64,000 nt of DNA from Microbacterium lacus (GCF_039531105.1 NZ_BAAAPK010000001.1:2232001-2296000), one strand, 5' to 3'. Positions 32,457 through 42,361 are shown, numbered from the stretch's first letter. The notes: a model not told the origin generated them from the sequence alone. Numbers and translations: made by a program.

Positions 32457-33005
32457 ATGGATGAACTGGGAGATCGCATCGCCCGCGCGATGCGACGTGA
32501 GCGCGAGCGATTGCACGTGAGCGCAGCGGAGCTCGCCCGTCGCGCGGGAGTGTCGAAGGCCACGGTGTCGCAGTTGGAGGCGGGAGGGGCCAATCCGTCC
32601 GTGGAGACGCTCTGGGCGATCGCGACCGCGCTCGAGGTGCCGTTCTCGGTCTTCGTCGAAGACACCGCGCCTCGGCCACGCCTGGTGCGGGCGGGTGAGA
32701 GCACCGGCATCCGCTCGGCCGACTCCCCCTACGAGGCCCTGCTGCTCAGTGCGGGCAGTCCGCGAGTGCGACGCGACCTGTACATCGTGCGCGCCGAACC
32801 CGGCGAACCCCGCCATTCGGCACCGCACCCACGCGGAACAGTGGAGCACCTGGTCGTGGTGAGCGGGCGCGCTGTCGCGGGTCCCACCGGCGAGCCGTTC
32901 GAACTGATGCCGGGCGACTATCTGCGCTACCCGGGCGACGCACCGCACGTGTTCGAGGCGCTCGAGCCGCACACGAGCGCCGTGCTCCTCTCGGACTCCG
33001 ACTGA
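32457..33005 (+). CDS. XRE-family transcriptional regulator with cupin sensor domain
   Basis: A 182-residue regulator. Residues about 5-60 form a helix-turn-helix (LHVSAAELARRAGVSKATVSQLEAG), followed by a cupin beta barrel (about 105-178) with HPRGTVEHLVVVSGR and MPGDYLRYPGDAPHVFEA. Proteins of this build usually regulate the adjacent azlCD exporter in response to an amino acid. The start is ATG at 32457; an in-frame GTG at 32439 is possible and neither has a clear ribosome site. The 66-base divergent region contains the candidate operator. Confidence 0.92.
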   Translation: MDELGDRIARAMRRERERLHVSAAELARRAGVSKATVSQLEAGGANPSVETLWAIATALEVPFSVFVEDTAPRPRLVRAGESTGIRSADSPYEALLLSAGSPRVRRDLYIVRAEPGEPRHSAPHPRGTVEHLVVVSGRAVAGPTGEPFELMPGDYLRYPGDAPHVFEALEPHTSAVLLSDSD

Positions 33006-33017
33006 GCCCGAAGAGGG

Positions 33018-34931
33018 TCAGGCGCCGGCGTCCTGGCGCTTCAGGCGCGAGGTCGCGCGGGCGCGCTCGGTCGCATCGAGGTTCACCTTGCGGATGCGCA
33101 CGATCTCCGGAGTGACCTCGACGCATTCGTCGTCGCGCGCGAACTCCAGGCTCTCCTCGAGCGAAAGCTGGCGCGGCGGCGTCATCGACTCGAACGAGTC
33201 CGACGTCGACGAGCGCATGTTGGTGAGCTTCTTCTCCTTGGTGATGTTCACATCCATGTCATCGGCGCGCGAGTTCTCACCGATCACCATGCCCTCGTAC
33301 ACCTCCTGGGTGGGCTGGACGAAGAACGACATGCGCTCCTGCAGGGCGATGATCGCGAACGGCGTCACGACGCCGGACCGGTCCGCCACGATCGACCCGT
33401 TCTGACGCGTCACGATGTGGCCTGCCCACGGCTCGTAGCCGTGCGAGATCGCGTTCGCGATGCCGGTGCCGCGCGTGGTCGTGAGGAACTCGGTGCGGAA
33501 GCCGATCAGTCCACGGGACGGCACGATGAACTCCATGCGCACCCAGCCGGTGCCGTGGTTGGTCATGTTGTCCATCCGGCCCTTGCGCGCAGCCAGCAGC
33601 TGCGTGATCGCGCCGAGATACTCCTCGGGGGCGTCGATCGTGAGGTGCTCGAACGGCTCGTACGTCTTGCCGTCGACCTTCTTCGTGACCACCTGCGGCT
33701 TGCCGACGGTCAGCTCGAACCCCTCGCGGCGCATGTTCTCAACGAGGATCGCGAGAGCCAGCTCGCCGCGACCCTGCACCTCCCACGCGTCGGGCCGGCC
33801 GATGTCGACGACCTTGAGCGAGACGTTTCCGACGAGCTCACGATCGAGACGGTCCTTCACCATGCGCGCGGTGAGCTTGTGCCCCTTGACCTTGCCCACG
33901 AGCGGGCTCGTGTTCGTGCCGATCGTCATCGAGATCGCAGGGTCGTCGACGTGGATCTGCGGCAGCGGGCGGACGTCCTCGGGGTCGGCGATCGTCTCCC
34001 CGATCGTGATGTCCTCGAAGCCGGCGATCGCGACGATGTCACCGGGTCCGGCACTCTCGGCGGGGTAGCGCTCGAGCGCCCTCGTCTTCAGAAGCTCCGT
34101 GATGCGCGCGTTGCTGACGGTTCCGTCGGCGCGCACCCAGGCGACGGTCTGGCCCTTCTTCAGCGTGCCGTTGAACACGCGCAGCAGAGCGAGGCGGCCG
34201 AGGAAGGGGCTCGAGTCGAGGTTCGTGACCCACGCCTGCAGCGGCGCGTCGTCATCGTACGACGGGGCGGGCACGTGCTCGAGGATCGCCTCGAAGAGCG
34301 GCTCGAGGTCGTCGTTGTCGGGGAGCGCGCCGTTCTCGGGGCGGGTCCGGGATGCCGCGCCCGCGCGGCCGCTCGCGTACACGACCGGCACGTCCAGCAG
34401 CGCATCCACGTCGAGGTCGGGGACGTCCTCGTGCAGATCGGACGCGAGCCCCAGCAGCAGGTCGTGCGCCTCCTCCTCCACCTCGGCGATGCGGGCATCC
34501 GGGCGGTCGGTCTTGTTGACCAGCAGGATCACCGGAAGCTTGGCCTCGAGAGCCTTGCGCAGCACGAAGCGCGTCTGGGGCAGCGGGCCCTCGCTCGCGT
34601 CGACGAGCAGCACGACACCGTCGACCATGGACAGACCGCGCTCGACTTCGCCGCCGAAGTCGGCGTGGCCCGGAGTGTCGATCACGTTGATCGTGACGGG
34701 CCCGTCGGTCGCGTGCACGCCGGAGTATGTGATCGCCGTGTTCTTGGCGAGGATCGTGATGCCCTTTTCGCGCTCGAGATCGTTGGAGTCCATCGCGCGC
34801 TCCTCGACGTGAGCGTGCTCGCCGAACGAGCCGGTCTGTCGGAGCATCGCGTCGACCAGCGTCGTCTTGCCGTGGTCGACGTGGGCGACGATCGCGACGT
34901 TGCGGAGGTCTGAACGGAGGGCGCGCGCCAT
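33018..34931 (-). CDS. typA: Translational GTPase TypA/BipA
   Basis: A 637-residue ribosome-binding GTPase. GTP-binding motifs are [10 protein letters not shown] (residues about 14-23), REKGITI (switch), [15 protein letters not shown] and [10 protein letters not shown]. Domain II, the EF-G-like domains and the BipA-specific C-terminal part ([15 protein letters not shown] and [12 protein letters not shown]) follow. It assists 50S assembly and translation under stress and cold. ATG at 34931 has AAGGA 6 bases upstream. It is convergent with the XRE regulator gene and downstream of the ABC transporter genes, with 101 bases between that hold no gene. Confidence 0.96.
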   Translation of the reverse strand: MARALRSDLRNVAIVAHVDHGKTTLVDAMLRQTGSFGEHAHVEERAMDSNDLEREKGITILAKNTAITYSGVHATDGPVTINVIDTPGHADFGGEVERGLSMVDGVVLLVDASEGPLPQTRFVLRKALEAKLPVILLVNKTDRPDARIAEVEEEAHDLLLGLASDLHEDVPDLDVDALLDVPVVYASGRAGAASRTRPENGALPDNDDLEPLFEAILEHVPAPSYDDDAPLQAWVTNLDSSPFLGRLALLRVFNGTLKKGQTVAWVRADGTVSNARITELLKTRALERYPAESAGPGDIVAIAGFEDITIGETIADPEDVRPLPQIHVDDPAISMTIGTNTSPLVGKVKGHKLTARMVKDRLDRELVGNVSLKVVDIGRPDAWEVQGRGELALAILVENMRREGFELTVGKPQVVTKKVDGKTYEPFEHLTIDAPEEYLGAITQLLAARKGRMDNMTNHGTGWVRMEFIVPSRGLIGFRTEFLTTTRGTGIANAISHGYEPWAGHIVTRQNGSIVADRSGVVTPFAIIALQERMSFFVQPTQEVYEGMVIGENSRADDMDVNITKEKKLTNMRSSTSDSFESMTPPRQLSLEESLEFARDDECVEVTPEIVRIRKVNLDATERARATSRLKRQDAGA

Positions 34932-35032
34932 GGAAAATCCTTGCAGAACGGGGAAGCGCCCGGAGCCGGGCATCCCCCAGTCTACCGGGCGCTTCCTGAG
35001 CGTCCCTCCGGCGGCGCGGCGGCCGCCGTCGT

Positions 35033-36838
35033 TCAGGCGCCGGAAGCCGTCCGCGCCAGCAGCTCCGCGCGAGCCTCGCGGCGGATGCGCTGCTCCTCGG
35101 GATTGGGCACGGGCACCGCGGCGATGAGTCGCTGCGTGTAGGCATCGGTGGCCCCGCGGAGGATCTCGTCGCGCGTGCCGACCTCGACGAGCTTGCCGAG
35201 GTGCATCACCGCGATGCGGTGCGCGAGGATGTCCACGACCGCCAGGTCGTGGCTGATGAACAGGCATGCGAACTGGAGTTCCTGCTGCAGCTCCTGCAGC
35301 AGATCCAGGAAGCGGGCCTGAACCGAGACGTCCAGCGCCGACGTGGGCTCGTCGGCCACCAGGAGCTCGGGGGCCAGCGCCAGGGCGCGGGCGATGCCGA
35401 CGCGCTGTCGCTGACCACCCGAGAGCTCGTGCGGGAAGCGGTTGCGGTACGAACGGGGCAGTTCGACCTGCGAGAGGAGCGTCTCCACCCGCTTGTCGAG
35501 GTCCTTGCCCTTCGCCTCTCCCGCCAGCAGGATCGGCTCGCCGATCGACTGGCCGATCGGCATGCGCGGGTTCAGCGACGACGCCGGGTCCTGGAACACG
35601 ATGCCGGTGCGCCGACGGATCGCGAAGAGATCCTTCCGCGACGGGTGCGAGATGTCGGTGCCGACGGCGGTGAGCTTGCCTTCCGCGATCGGCAGCAGCC
35701 CGATGGAGGCACGACCGAGGGTGGTCTTGCCCGATCCCGACTCCCCCACGAGACCCACGATCTCGCCGGGATAGATCTGCAGATCGATGTGCTCGGCGGC
35801 CCGGAACGCCGGCACCCGCCCGCGCTTCGGATAGTCGATCGCGACATCCTCGAACGACAGGACCGGAGTGCGGGTCTCGACGACCTCTTCGGCCGCGGCA
35901 TCCGTCGCGCGCTCGCGGATCGCGGCGACCGCGGGGACGGTTGACGTGTCGCTCGCGACTTCGGCCTGTTCGACCTCGGACTCCTCGAGGACTCCGAGAC
36001 CGAGGTGCGGAACGGAAGCCAGCAGCTGCTGCGTGTACGGGTGCTGCGGATCGTGGAAGATCTGCTCGACGGTTCCCGACTCGACGACGACACCGCTCTT
36101 CATCACCATGATGCGATCGGCGAGGTCCGCGACCACGCCCATGTCGTGCGTGATCAGGATGATCGCCGAGTCCAGGCGCTTGTGGAGGTTGCGCAGCAGG
36201 TCGAGGATCTCGGCCTGCACCGTGACATCCAGAGCGGTCGTCGGCTCGTCGGCGATCAGCAGCAGCGGGTCGCACGAGATCGACTGCGCGATCATCGCGC
36301 GCTGGCGCTGACCACCGGAGAGCTGGTGGGGGTACTTGTTGAAGGACTTCTCCGGCGTCGGCATCTCGACCAGACGCAGCAGCTCGATCGCCTTCTCCTT
36401 GGCCACGGACGGCGCCATGCCGCGATCGTGCGAACGCAGCGCCTCCATGATCTGGAAGCCGATCGTGTAGACCGGGTTCAGCGCCGTCATCGGCTCCTGG
36501 AAGATCGGCGCGATCTCGTTGCCGCGGAGCGACCGCAGCGTCGCGTCGTCGACGCCGCGCAGCTCACGCCCCAGCAGCTTGATCGACCCGGTCACACGGG
36601 CGTTCTCGGGAAGAAGGCCCAAGAGCGCCATCGAGCTCGTGCTCTTGCCGGAGCCGGATTCGCCCACGATCGCGAGGACCTCGCCGCGGCGCACGACATA
36701 GTTCATGTCGACCGCAGCCGGGTAGAACTCGCCCTCGACCCAGAACTCGACGCCCAGGTTGTCGACCTCGAGGATCTTCTCGGGGAGGGCCTTGTGCGAC
36801 GCCGCGATCTCGGCCTCGATGCCCGTCGTGTCAGTCAT
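35033..36838 (-). CDS. Dipeptide/oligopeptide ABC transporter, fused double ATP-binding protein (DppD-DppF type)
   Basis: A 601-residue protein with two complete ABC ATPases in tandem. The first has VGESGSGKSTSSMALLG, QLSGGQRQRAMIAQ and LLIADEPTTALDV; the second has VGESGSGKTTLGRA, ELSGGQRQRVGIAR and LLVADEPTSALDV. Each is followed by the oligopeptide-transporter C-terminal motif (DPQHPYTQQLLASVP, then GATDAYTQRLIAAVP). It powers the importer encoded by the two permeases and lipoprotein upstream on the same strand. Possible starts are ATG 36838 or 36853; I chose 36838. The PH-domain gene on the opposite strand separates it from the permeases, so it needs its own promoter. Confidence 0.94.
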   Translation of the reverse strand: MTDTTGIEAEIAASHKALPEKILEVDNLGVEFWVEGEFYPAAVDMNYVVRRGEVLAIVGESGSGKSTSSMALLGLLPENARVTGSIKLLGRELRGVDDATLRSLRGNEIAPIFQEPMTALNPVYTIGFQIMEALRSHDRGMAPSVAKEKAIELLRLVEMPTPEKSFNKYPHQLSGGQRQRAMIAQSISCDPLLLIADEPTTALDVTVQAEILDLLRNLHKRLDSAIILITHDMGVVADLADRIMVMKSGVVVESGTVEQIFHDPQHPYTQQLLASVPHLGLGVLEESEVEQAEVASDTSTVPAVAAIRERATDAAAEEVVETRTPVLSFEDVAIDYPKRGRVPAFRAAEHIDLQIYPGEIVGLVGESGSGKTTLGRASIGLLPIAEGKLTAVGTDISHPSRKDLFAIRRRTGIVFQDPASSLNPRMPIGQSIGEPILLAGEAKGKDLDKRVETLLSQVELPRSYRNRFPHELSGGQRQRVGIARALALAPELLVADEPTSALDVSVQARFLDLLQELQQELQFACLFISHDLAVVDILAHRIAVMHLGKLVEVGTRDEILRGATDAYTQRLIAAVPVPNPEEQRIRREARAELLARTASGA

Positions 36839-36870
36839 TCCGATGTGTCCCATCTGCAAAGCTTGAGTTC

Positions 36871-37479
36871 ATGGCGTTCCAGGAGGTTTCGTACCGGCCG
36901 GCGTTCGGCCGCACGCTCGCTGTCAGCACCGTGGTGGTGTGCGCGTTCGGTGTGATCGCGCTGTTCTGGGGGGATGCGGCATCCGCGATCCGCTACGTCT
37001 GGCCGATCATCCTGGTCGCCGTCGTCGCGTGGGCGCTGTTCTGGCGTCCGAGTCTGCGGATGCAGGAGCACGGCGTCACCGTCGTGAACGTGTTCCGCAC
37101 GTTCTTCATCCCCTGGCCGGCGATCCGCGCGATCGACACCCGCTACTCGCTGACGATCCACACCTCGCGCGGCAAGGTGCCGGTGTGGGCCACACCCGCT
37201 CCCGGACGTCACCGCGCGTTCGGACTCTCGGCGAAGGATTTCGAAGGAGTCGGGACGAGCGCCCGCGGAGAGCACGAGAGCCTGCGCCCGAGCGACGCGC
37301 TCAGCACGCCATCCGGCAATCTCGCGCAGGCGATCCGCGGACACTGGGAATCCTTGTCCGCGGCCGGAGCCTTCGCCCGCGGCGAAGACCCCGAGGCGCA
37401 GACCGTGACGTGGCACTACGGCACGATCACGGCGATCGCGGTGCTGGCTGCCGCGACGGCGATCGGCCTGCTGGTCTAG
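36871..37479 (+). CDS. PH-domain membrane protein
   Basis: A 202-residue protein with two N-terminal transmembrane helices (about 17-35 and 41-58), a bacterial PH-like domain (about 64-125, SLRMQEHGVTVVNVFRTFFIPWPAIRAIDTRYSL) and a C-terminal helix (about 184-202). The layout resembles the mycobacterial CFP-6/low-molecular-weight antigen 6 group. Function unknown, perhaps a membrane or lipid contact. It lies on the plus strand between two parts of the peptide transporter locus. An AAGCTT hexamer ending 6 bases before the ATG might act as a -10. Confidence 0.85.
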   Translation: MAFQEVSYRPAFGRTLAVSTVVVCAFGVIALFWGDAASAIRYVWPIILVAVVAWALFWRPSLRMQEHGVTVVNVFRTFFIPWPAIRAIDTRYSLTIHTSRGKVPVWATPAPGRHRAFGLSAKDFEGVGTSARGEHESLRPSDALSTPSGNLAQAIRGHWESLSAAGAFARGEDPEAQTVTWHYGTITAIAVLAAATAIGLLV

Positions 37480-37490
37480 CAGCGTCACCG

Positions 37491-38675
37491 TCACCGCTCC
37501 GGATTGAGGGGCTCGTCCTGGGCATCGCCCGGCTTCTCCGGACGCGGGTCGTGGTAGTTCACGACGTCGCCGGTATAGACCGCCTCCATCGGGACCGTCA
37601 CACTCTGCGGACCGGTCGGCTCGGTGGTGTCCAGGATCGGCGCGACAGGACCGCTCGCACGACCGGCACGGCGCATCGCGCGTTCGCTGGGCATCTTCTT
37701 CTGACGCGGGTCGAACGCGTCGCGCAGCCCGTCGCCGATGAAGTTGACGCACAGGGCGATCGCGATGATGAAGATACCGGGCCACCAGAACAGCCAGGGC
37801 CGCGTGGAGAAAGCCGCCTGGTTGTCCGAGACGATCTTGCCCAGCGAGGTGTCCGGCGGCTGCACGCCGAAGCCGAGGTAGCTCAGCGCCGACTCGAGCA
37901 GGATCGCGCCCGCCATCAGGAGCGTCGCGTTCACGACGATCACGCCGACCGCGTTGGGGAGGATGTGGCGGAAGATGATGCGCCGGTCCCGCGCGCCGGA
38001 CACCCGCGCGGCATCCACGAATTCACGCTCGCGAAGCGAGAGGAACTCTCCGCGGACGAGTCGGGCCATCGTGGTCCATGCGAACACGCCGATCACGACG
38101 CCGAGGACGGCGGCGCCGAGGCTGCCGAACGTCTTCCCGAGCACCGCACCGATCACGATGAGCGGGATCGTGATGACGATGTCCGTGAAGCGCATGAGGA
38201 CCGAGTCGGTCACCTTGCCGTAGTAGCCGGCGACCGCGCCGATGACGACGCCGATCACGGTGGCGACGACACCGGCGATCACCATCACCATGAGGGACTG
38301 CTGGGCCCCGCGCATCACGACCGCGAAGATGTCGCGACCGACCTCGTCCTGCCCGAACGGGTGCTCCCCGAACTGCAGCGGGAAGAGGCTGAGCGTTGGA
38401 ACGCCGTTGTTCAGCTTCGGCGTGATCTGGGTCCAGGAGTAGGTCCACCACCCGGGGATCTTGAATCCCCAGAGGTCCACTCCGACAGACGTGAAGGCGA
38501 GGACCACGATGAAGATGAGCACGACCATCGCGACCATCGCGCCGCGGTGCCGGAAGAACCGGCGCCGGACGATCTGGCCCTGGCTGAGACCTTCGGTCTC
38601 CTTCTGCTCGATCGAGATCTCGGCGACCGCGGCCGCGTCGTTGACGTCTGGTTCTTGAGTGACTGTGGTGTTCAT
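37491..38675 (-). CDS. Peptide ABC transporter permease (DppC/OppC type)
   Basis: A 394-residue permease. A cytoplasmic N-terminus precedes the OppC_N helix (FRHRGAMVAMVVLIFIVVLAF), a large periplasmic loop, and five BPD_transp_1 helices with the EAA loop EREFVDAARVSGARDRRIIFRHILPNA. A polar tail of about 80 residues follows the last helix, longer than usual. It pairs with the upstream larger permease, starting one base after that gene's stop, and would form the channel of a dipeptide/oligopeptide importer. Confidence 0.94.
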   Translation of the reverse strand: MNTTVTQEPDVNDAAAVAEISIEQKETEGLSQGQIVRRRFFRHRGAMVAMVVLIFIVVLAFTSVGVDLWGFKIPGWWTYSWTQITPKLNNGVPTLSLFPLQFGEHPFGQDEVGRDIFAVVMRGAQQSLMVMVIAGVVATVIGVVIGAVAGYYGKVTDSVLMRFTDIVITIPLIVIGAVLGKTFGSLGAAVLGVVIGVFAWTTMARLVRGEFLSLREREFVDAARVSGARDRRIIFRHILPNAVGVIVVNATLLMAGAILLESALSYLGFGVQPPDTSLGKIVSDNQAAFSTRPWLFWWPGIFIIAIALCVNFIGDGLRDAFDPRQKKMPSERAMRRAGRASGPVAPILDTTEPTGPQSVTVPMEAVYTGDVVNYHDPRPEKPGDAQDEPLNPER

Positions 38676-38676
38676 G

Positions 38677-40194
38677 TCAGCCCACCTTGATTCTCGGGTC
38701 CAGGGCCGCGTAGACCAGGTCCGCGATGAGGTTGAAGAGCACGGCGAGCGTGCCGGTGACGACGAAGAACGCCATCACGGGATTGGGGTCGACGTGGTTG
38801 ATGCCGTCGACGAACAGACGGCCCATGCCGGTCCAGCCGAAGACCGTCTCGGTGACCACCGCCCCGCCCACGATCGCGCCCACGTCGAACGCGATGATCG
38901 TCGTGATCGGGATCAGCGCGTTGCGGAAGGCGTGACGGACGACGACGGTGCGCTGGGTGAGGCCCTTGGCCCGGGCCGTGCGGATGTAGTCCTGGTTCAT
39001 GACCTCGAGCAGGCTGGCACGCGAGTAGCGCGTGTAGCCCGCGAACGAGATCAGGATGATCGCGATCGTCGGCAGGAGCAGATGGGTGTACAGGTCGATG
39101 CCCTGCACCCAGAAGTTCCCGCCGAGACCGGGCGTGGAGGCGCCGACCGTCGCGATCGGCCGGCCGCGCACGCGACTGGAGTTCGCGTACACCGCCCAGT
39201 ACGACATGTACTTGTCCAGCGCGATCAGCGCGGCCGTGAGGAACCCGACGATCGCCGTCGTGCGGACGACCGGGCCGCGGTCTGCGCCGCCCATGAAGAA
39301 GCCGATCAGTCCGCTCACGACGATCGCCAGCACCATGAGCAGGAGGAAGAACCACAGCGTCATGCCGTTGAGGATGTAGTTGATCATCGGGAAGTACAGC
39401 GCGATGCCCAGGACCGCGACGACGAGCGACGCGTACAGCGCACGGCGGTTGCGCAGACCCGTGGAGATCGCGGTGATGCCGAAGGCGATGCCGATCGCCG
39501 ATGCGCTGTAGACCACGATCCCGATGCTCGGGTCGGCGAACCACTGCGTCGCCGAGAGGTAGATCAACACTGCGGCCGTCGCGACGGCGGCGATGCCGAA
39601 GACGATGAATCTCTTCTTCGCCTTCCCGCCGAGGAGCGACATCCACAGCACACCGGCGATGAGCGAGACGACGATGATCACGGGTATCGCGATCGTCGGC
39701 TCGGCGAGCCAGTTGTTCAGCTGGATCGCGCCGTACTGCTTCAGCAGAACCGCGACCCAGAAGATCGGCAGCGAGAAGAACAGGAACGAGATGAGCGTGA
39801 CGCTGTAGTCGAAGCCGCTGTACTGGCGCAGGGCCGAGATGATGCCGACCGTGAGACCCAGGATGATCGCGACGACCGTGGCCGTGGTGACCAGCGTCAG
39901 CGTCGACGTGATCGCGTTGCCCAGCAGGATGTTCACCGGCTGGTTCTGGACGCTGACCCCGAAGTCCCCGCGGAACAGAGCGCCGAGCCAGAGGAAGTAG
40001 CGCAGCGGAGGGGGGACGTCGAGATTGAGGAGCTTGGTGCGGGCTTCGATGAGCTCCGCCTTGTTCGGGGCGTTCCCCTGCCTCAGTTCTTCGAGAGGAT
40101 CGCCCGCGAAGGTCGTGAGGATGTACATCAGGAACGTTGCGGCGAAGAGCACGAAGATCGACGCGATCAATCGCCGGATGATGAATGAAGCCAT
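38677..40194 (-). CDS. Peptide ABC transporter permease (DppB/OppB type) with an enlarged central region
   Basis: A 505-residue permease; typical DppB proteins are about 310-340. The N-terminus (FIIRRLIASIFVLFAATFLMY), the GDFGVSVQNQPV segment, TM pair near 95-120 and the EAA loop EVMNQDYIRTARAKGLTQRT are normal. Between about residues 160 and 360 are some 170 extra residues containing five or six further hydrophobic segments, inserted between the third and fourth canonical helices. The C-terminal half (FDVGAIVGGAVVTETVFGW) is normal. It is co-transcribed with the DppC-type gene. The lipoprotein gene is just upstream, separated by a hairpin. Confidence 0.92.
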   Translation of the reverse strand: MASFIIRRLIASIFVLFAATFLMYILTTFAGDPLEELRQGNAPNKAELIEARTKLLNLDVPPPLRYFLWLGALFRGDFGVSVQNQPVNILLGNAITSTLTLVTTATVVAIILGLTVGIISALRQYSGFDYSVTLISFLFFSLPIFWVAVLLKQYGAIQLNNWLAEPTIAIPVIIVVSLIAGVLWMSLLGGKAKKRFIVFGIAAVATAAVLIYLSATQWFADPSIGIVVYSASAIGIAFGITAISTGLRNRRALYASLVVAVLGIALYFPMINYILNGMTLWFFLLLMVLAIVVSGLIGFFMGGADRGPVVRTTAIVGFLTAALIALDKYMSYWAVYANSSRVRGRPIATVGASTPGLGGNFWVQGIDLYTHLLLPTIAIILISFAGYTRYSRASLLEVMNQDYIRTARAKGLTQRTVVVRHAFRNALIPITTIIAFDVGAIVGGAVVTETVFGWTGMGRLFVDGINHVDPNPVMAFFVVTGTLAVLFNLIADLVYAALDPRIKVG

Positions 40195-40286
40195 GGTGTG
40201 GCCGCCTGCCAATCGATGATCCAGCGGGAACGACTGCGCCGGCGTCATCACCGGGCACACGCTCTACCGCTGCGGGAAGTCTAACG

Positions 40287-40321
40287 GGTGGGGTGCAGGC
40301 CCGATGGACCTGCACCCCACC
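40287..40321 (-). terminator. Intercistronic hairpin (attenuator or terminator) between the lipoprotein and permease genes
   Basis: A perfect 13-base stem, GGTGGGGTGCAGG at 40287-40299 and its complement at 40309-40321, with a 9-base loop. It sits 43 bases after the lipoprotein stop and 92 bases before the permease ATG. It would let the lipoprotein mRNA end or be protected, giving more lipoprotein than permease. Confidence 0.7.
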
Positions 40322-40363
40322 GCGGTCAGCGGAGCCGAAGCTCAGCGATGACCGCTACAGCGA

Positions 40364-42202
40364 TCAGCCCTCGTCAGAGCCGCTGTCCGTGACTGCCCAG
40401 TCCCAAGCGTTCCAGAAGATCGTGGGAGCGAGGATCGACGGGTCGATGCCCTCCACACGGTCGCTGAAGGCGGTGACGCCGGGGAACTGGAAGATGGTGA
40501 CTCCGTAGAAGTCATCCCACAGGATCTTGTCCAGCTGCTGCTGGAGCTCGATCTGCTTGTCGGTGTCGAACTCCACGTTCAGCTGCTCGACGATCGCGTC
40601 GGCCTCAGCGTTCGAGTAGAAGTTCAGGTTGTTGATACCACCGGTCTGGAACGTCGGCAGCGAGTTGGTCACGCCGAGGCTCGTGGACTGCCATCCGAAG
40701 AACGACGCGTCGTACGCACCCGGCGTGCCGAGGAGGCCACCCCACTGGTCCGAACCACAGTCGGTCACGTTGAAGCCGGCCTGGTTGGCCGACGCCTGGA
40801 TGAGCGCGAACTCGTTCACGCGGCGGGGGTTGTTGGTCGCGTAGAGGATGCAGACCGACGTGTCGGTGACGCCCGACTCGGCCAGCAGCGCCTTCGCGCC
40901 CTCGATGTCGACGTCCGCGAACGCCTCCGAGCCGTTGTTCGCGACGGACTCGTCGTAGCCCTCGGCGCCCGGAACGAAGATCTGCGAGCTGCGCAGGAGC
41001 GCGTCCTCGCCGGCGATCGGGACGATGAGCTTGTCGAGGATCTCCTGGCGGGGAACCGTCTTGAGGAACGCCTCACGAACCTTCGGGTTCGAGAAGATGT
41101 TCTCGGGGTTCTTGCCCTGGTCGAACTGCAGGTCGAGGTGCTCGTACGTGCCCTCGACGCCGGTCAGGACCGTGATGCCGTCGAGCGCGTCGAGAGCGGT
41201 CTTGATGTCGGCCGTGGCCTGCGGGGAGATGATGTCGACTTCACCGTTCTCCAGCGCCTGAACCGCTGCGAGCGGGTCGGGGATGAAGCGGATCGTGATC
41301 TCCTCGATGTTCGGAGCGTTGTCGCCCTTGTACTCGGGGTTCGCCGTCAGGGTGACGTACTGGTCGGCGACGAAGTCGCTGATCACGTACGGACCCGTGG
41401 CCAGGTAGAGCTCGGGGTCATCCGGCAGCTCGGTGAAGTTGAAGCCCGTGTTCCAGAAGGACGAGATCGGGGCCAGAGCCGCGTCGTCCTTGTTCTGGAT
41501 CGCGTCGATGACGGCCTGCTTGGCCTCTTCGTTGTCGTCCAGACCCAGGGCGTTCTTGCCGACGACGTGCGCGGGCAGCGGCGACGGGAAGGAGAGCTCC
41601 CAGTCGACGAACTGCGCGTCGTAGACCATCGTGATCGACTTGCCGTCGTCACCGATCTCGGGCGTCTGGGTGACCAGGCCCAGGCCAGCGGTGGGGGTGG
41701 CGCCGGAGTCGAAGTAGACGACGTCGGTCGGGAAGGCGTCGGTGAACTCACCCGTGTCGGGGTCGGTGAAGTCGGCCGGGTCGAAGTCCGGGGTGTCCAG
41801 GGCCCGCGAGAGCGCGGCCCACTCGAGCAGGAGGTCCGACGCGTCGACGGGGGTGCCGTCCGACCAGTTCACGCCGTCCGCGACGGTGTACTTGACCGTC
41901 AGCGGGTCCTCTTCGACGACCTCGTACGAGCCGAACGACGTGTTCTTCACGAGCTCGGGGGTGTTGTTGTAGTAGTTGAAGCCGTCAAGCGTCAGATACG
42001 TGATGTTGTTGTTCGCGGTCGCGTTACCGAACGACGTGTTGCCGTTGTACGAGTAGAACGGCTGGTTCCACGCGGCGGTGATCGACGATCCCTCGACGAG
42101 ACCCGAGTCGTCGCCGCCACCTTCGGTGGCCGCGCAACCTGAGATCACGAGGGCGCCGACTGCGGTGAGAGCCACCGCCGCCGAAATGCGCTTCATTCTC
42201 AC
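40364..42202 (-). CDS. Peptide ABC transporter substrate-binding lipoprotein (SBP_bac_5)
   Basis: A 612-residue extracellular lipoprotein. The signal sequence KRISAAVALTAVGALVISGC ends in a lipobox with the modified Cys. Family 5 features follow: NITYLTLDGFNYYNN, VKYTVADGVNWSDGTPVDASD, ATGPYVISDF, and the late FYGVTIFQFPG. It captures oligopeptides for the downstream permeases and ATPase. Of GTG 42202 and ATG 42196 in the same frame, GTG lies 5 bases after AGGAGG and is preferred. It is the first gene of the transporter locus and diverges from the CPBP gene. Confidence 0.93.
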   Translation of the reverse strand: MRMKRISAAVALTAVGALVISGCAATEGGGDDSGLVEGSSITAAWNQPFYSYNGNTSFGNATANNNITYLTLDGFNYYNNTPELVKNTSFGSYEVVEEDPLTVKYTVADGVNWSDGTPVDASDLLLEWAALSRALDTPDFDPADFTDPDTGEFTDAFPTDVVYFDSGATPTAGLGLVTQTPEIGDDGKSITMVYDAQFVDWELSFPSPLPAHVVGKNALGLDDNEEAKQAVIDAIQNKDDAALAPISSFWNTGFNFTELPDDPELYLATGPYVISDFVADQYVTLTANPEYKGDNAPNIEEITIRFIPDPLAAVQALENGEVDIISPQATADIKTALDALDGITVLTGVEGTYEHLDLQFDQGKNPENIFSNPKVREAFLKTVPRQEILDKLIVPIAGEDALLRSSQIFVPGAEGYDESVANNGSEAFADVDIEGAKALLAESGVTDTSVCILYATNNPRRVNEFALIQASANQAGFNVTDCGSDQWGGLLGTPGAYDASFFGWQSTSLGVTNSLPTFQTGGINNLNFYSNAEADAIVEQLNVEFDTDKQIELQQQLDKILWDDFYGVTIFQFPGVTAFSDRVEGIDPSILAPTIFWNAWDWAVTDSGSDEG

Positions 42203-42361
42203 TGATTCCTCCTGTGCAGGGTTGTGCGCACGCGACAGCACAGATCTGCCGGGGCGCGGATAAGGGAAACGATAAGCACGCGTCGCCTGTTGTTCATAAC
42301 GACTCGCAAAAACGTTACAGAGCCTTAACTCAACCCGCGCGACATGTGGCAATCTGACAAG

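Noticed and set aside
32457..33005. XRE protein as a phage repressor
   Set aside because: The cupin sensor domain and divergent azlCD show a metabolic regulator; no phage genes are near.
33417..34913. A plus-strand open frame of 498 codons
   Set aside because: It lies antisense to typA, whose protein is unmistakable. The encoded sequence is rich in Arg, Val, Asp and His with no domain, as expected of a shadow frame in high-GC DNA.
38659..40188. A plus-strand open frame of 509 codons
   Set aside because: Antisense to the DppB-type permease. It is mainly Asp, Arg and Glu, the mirror of hydrophobic codons on the real strand.
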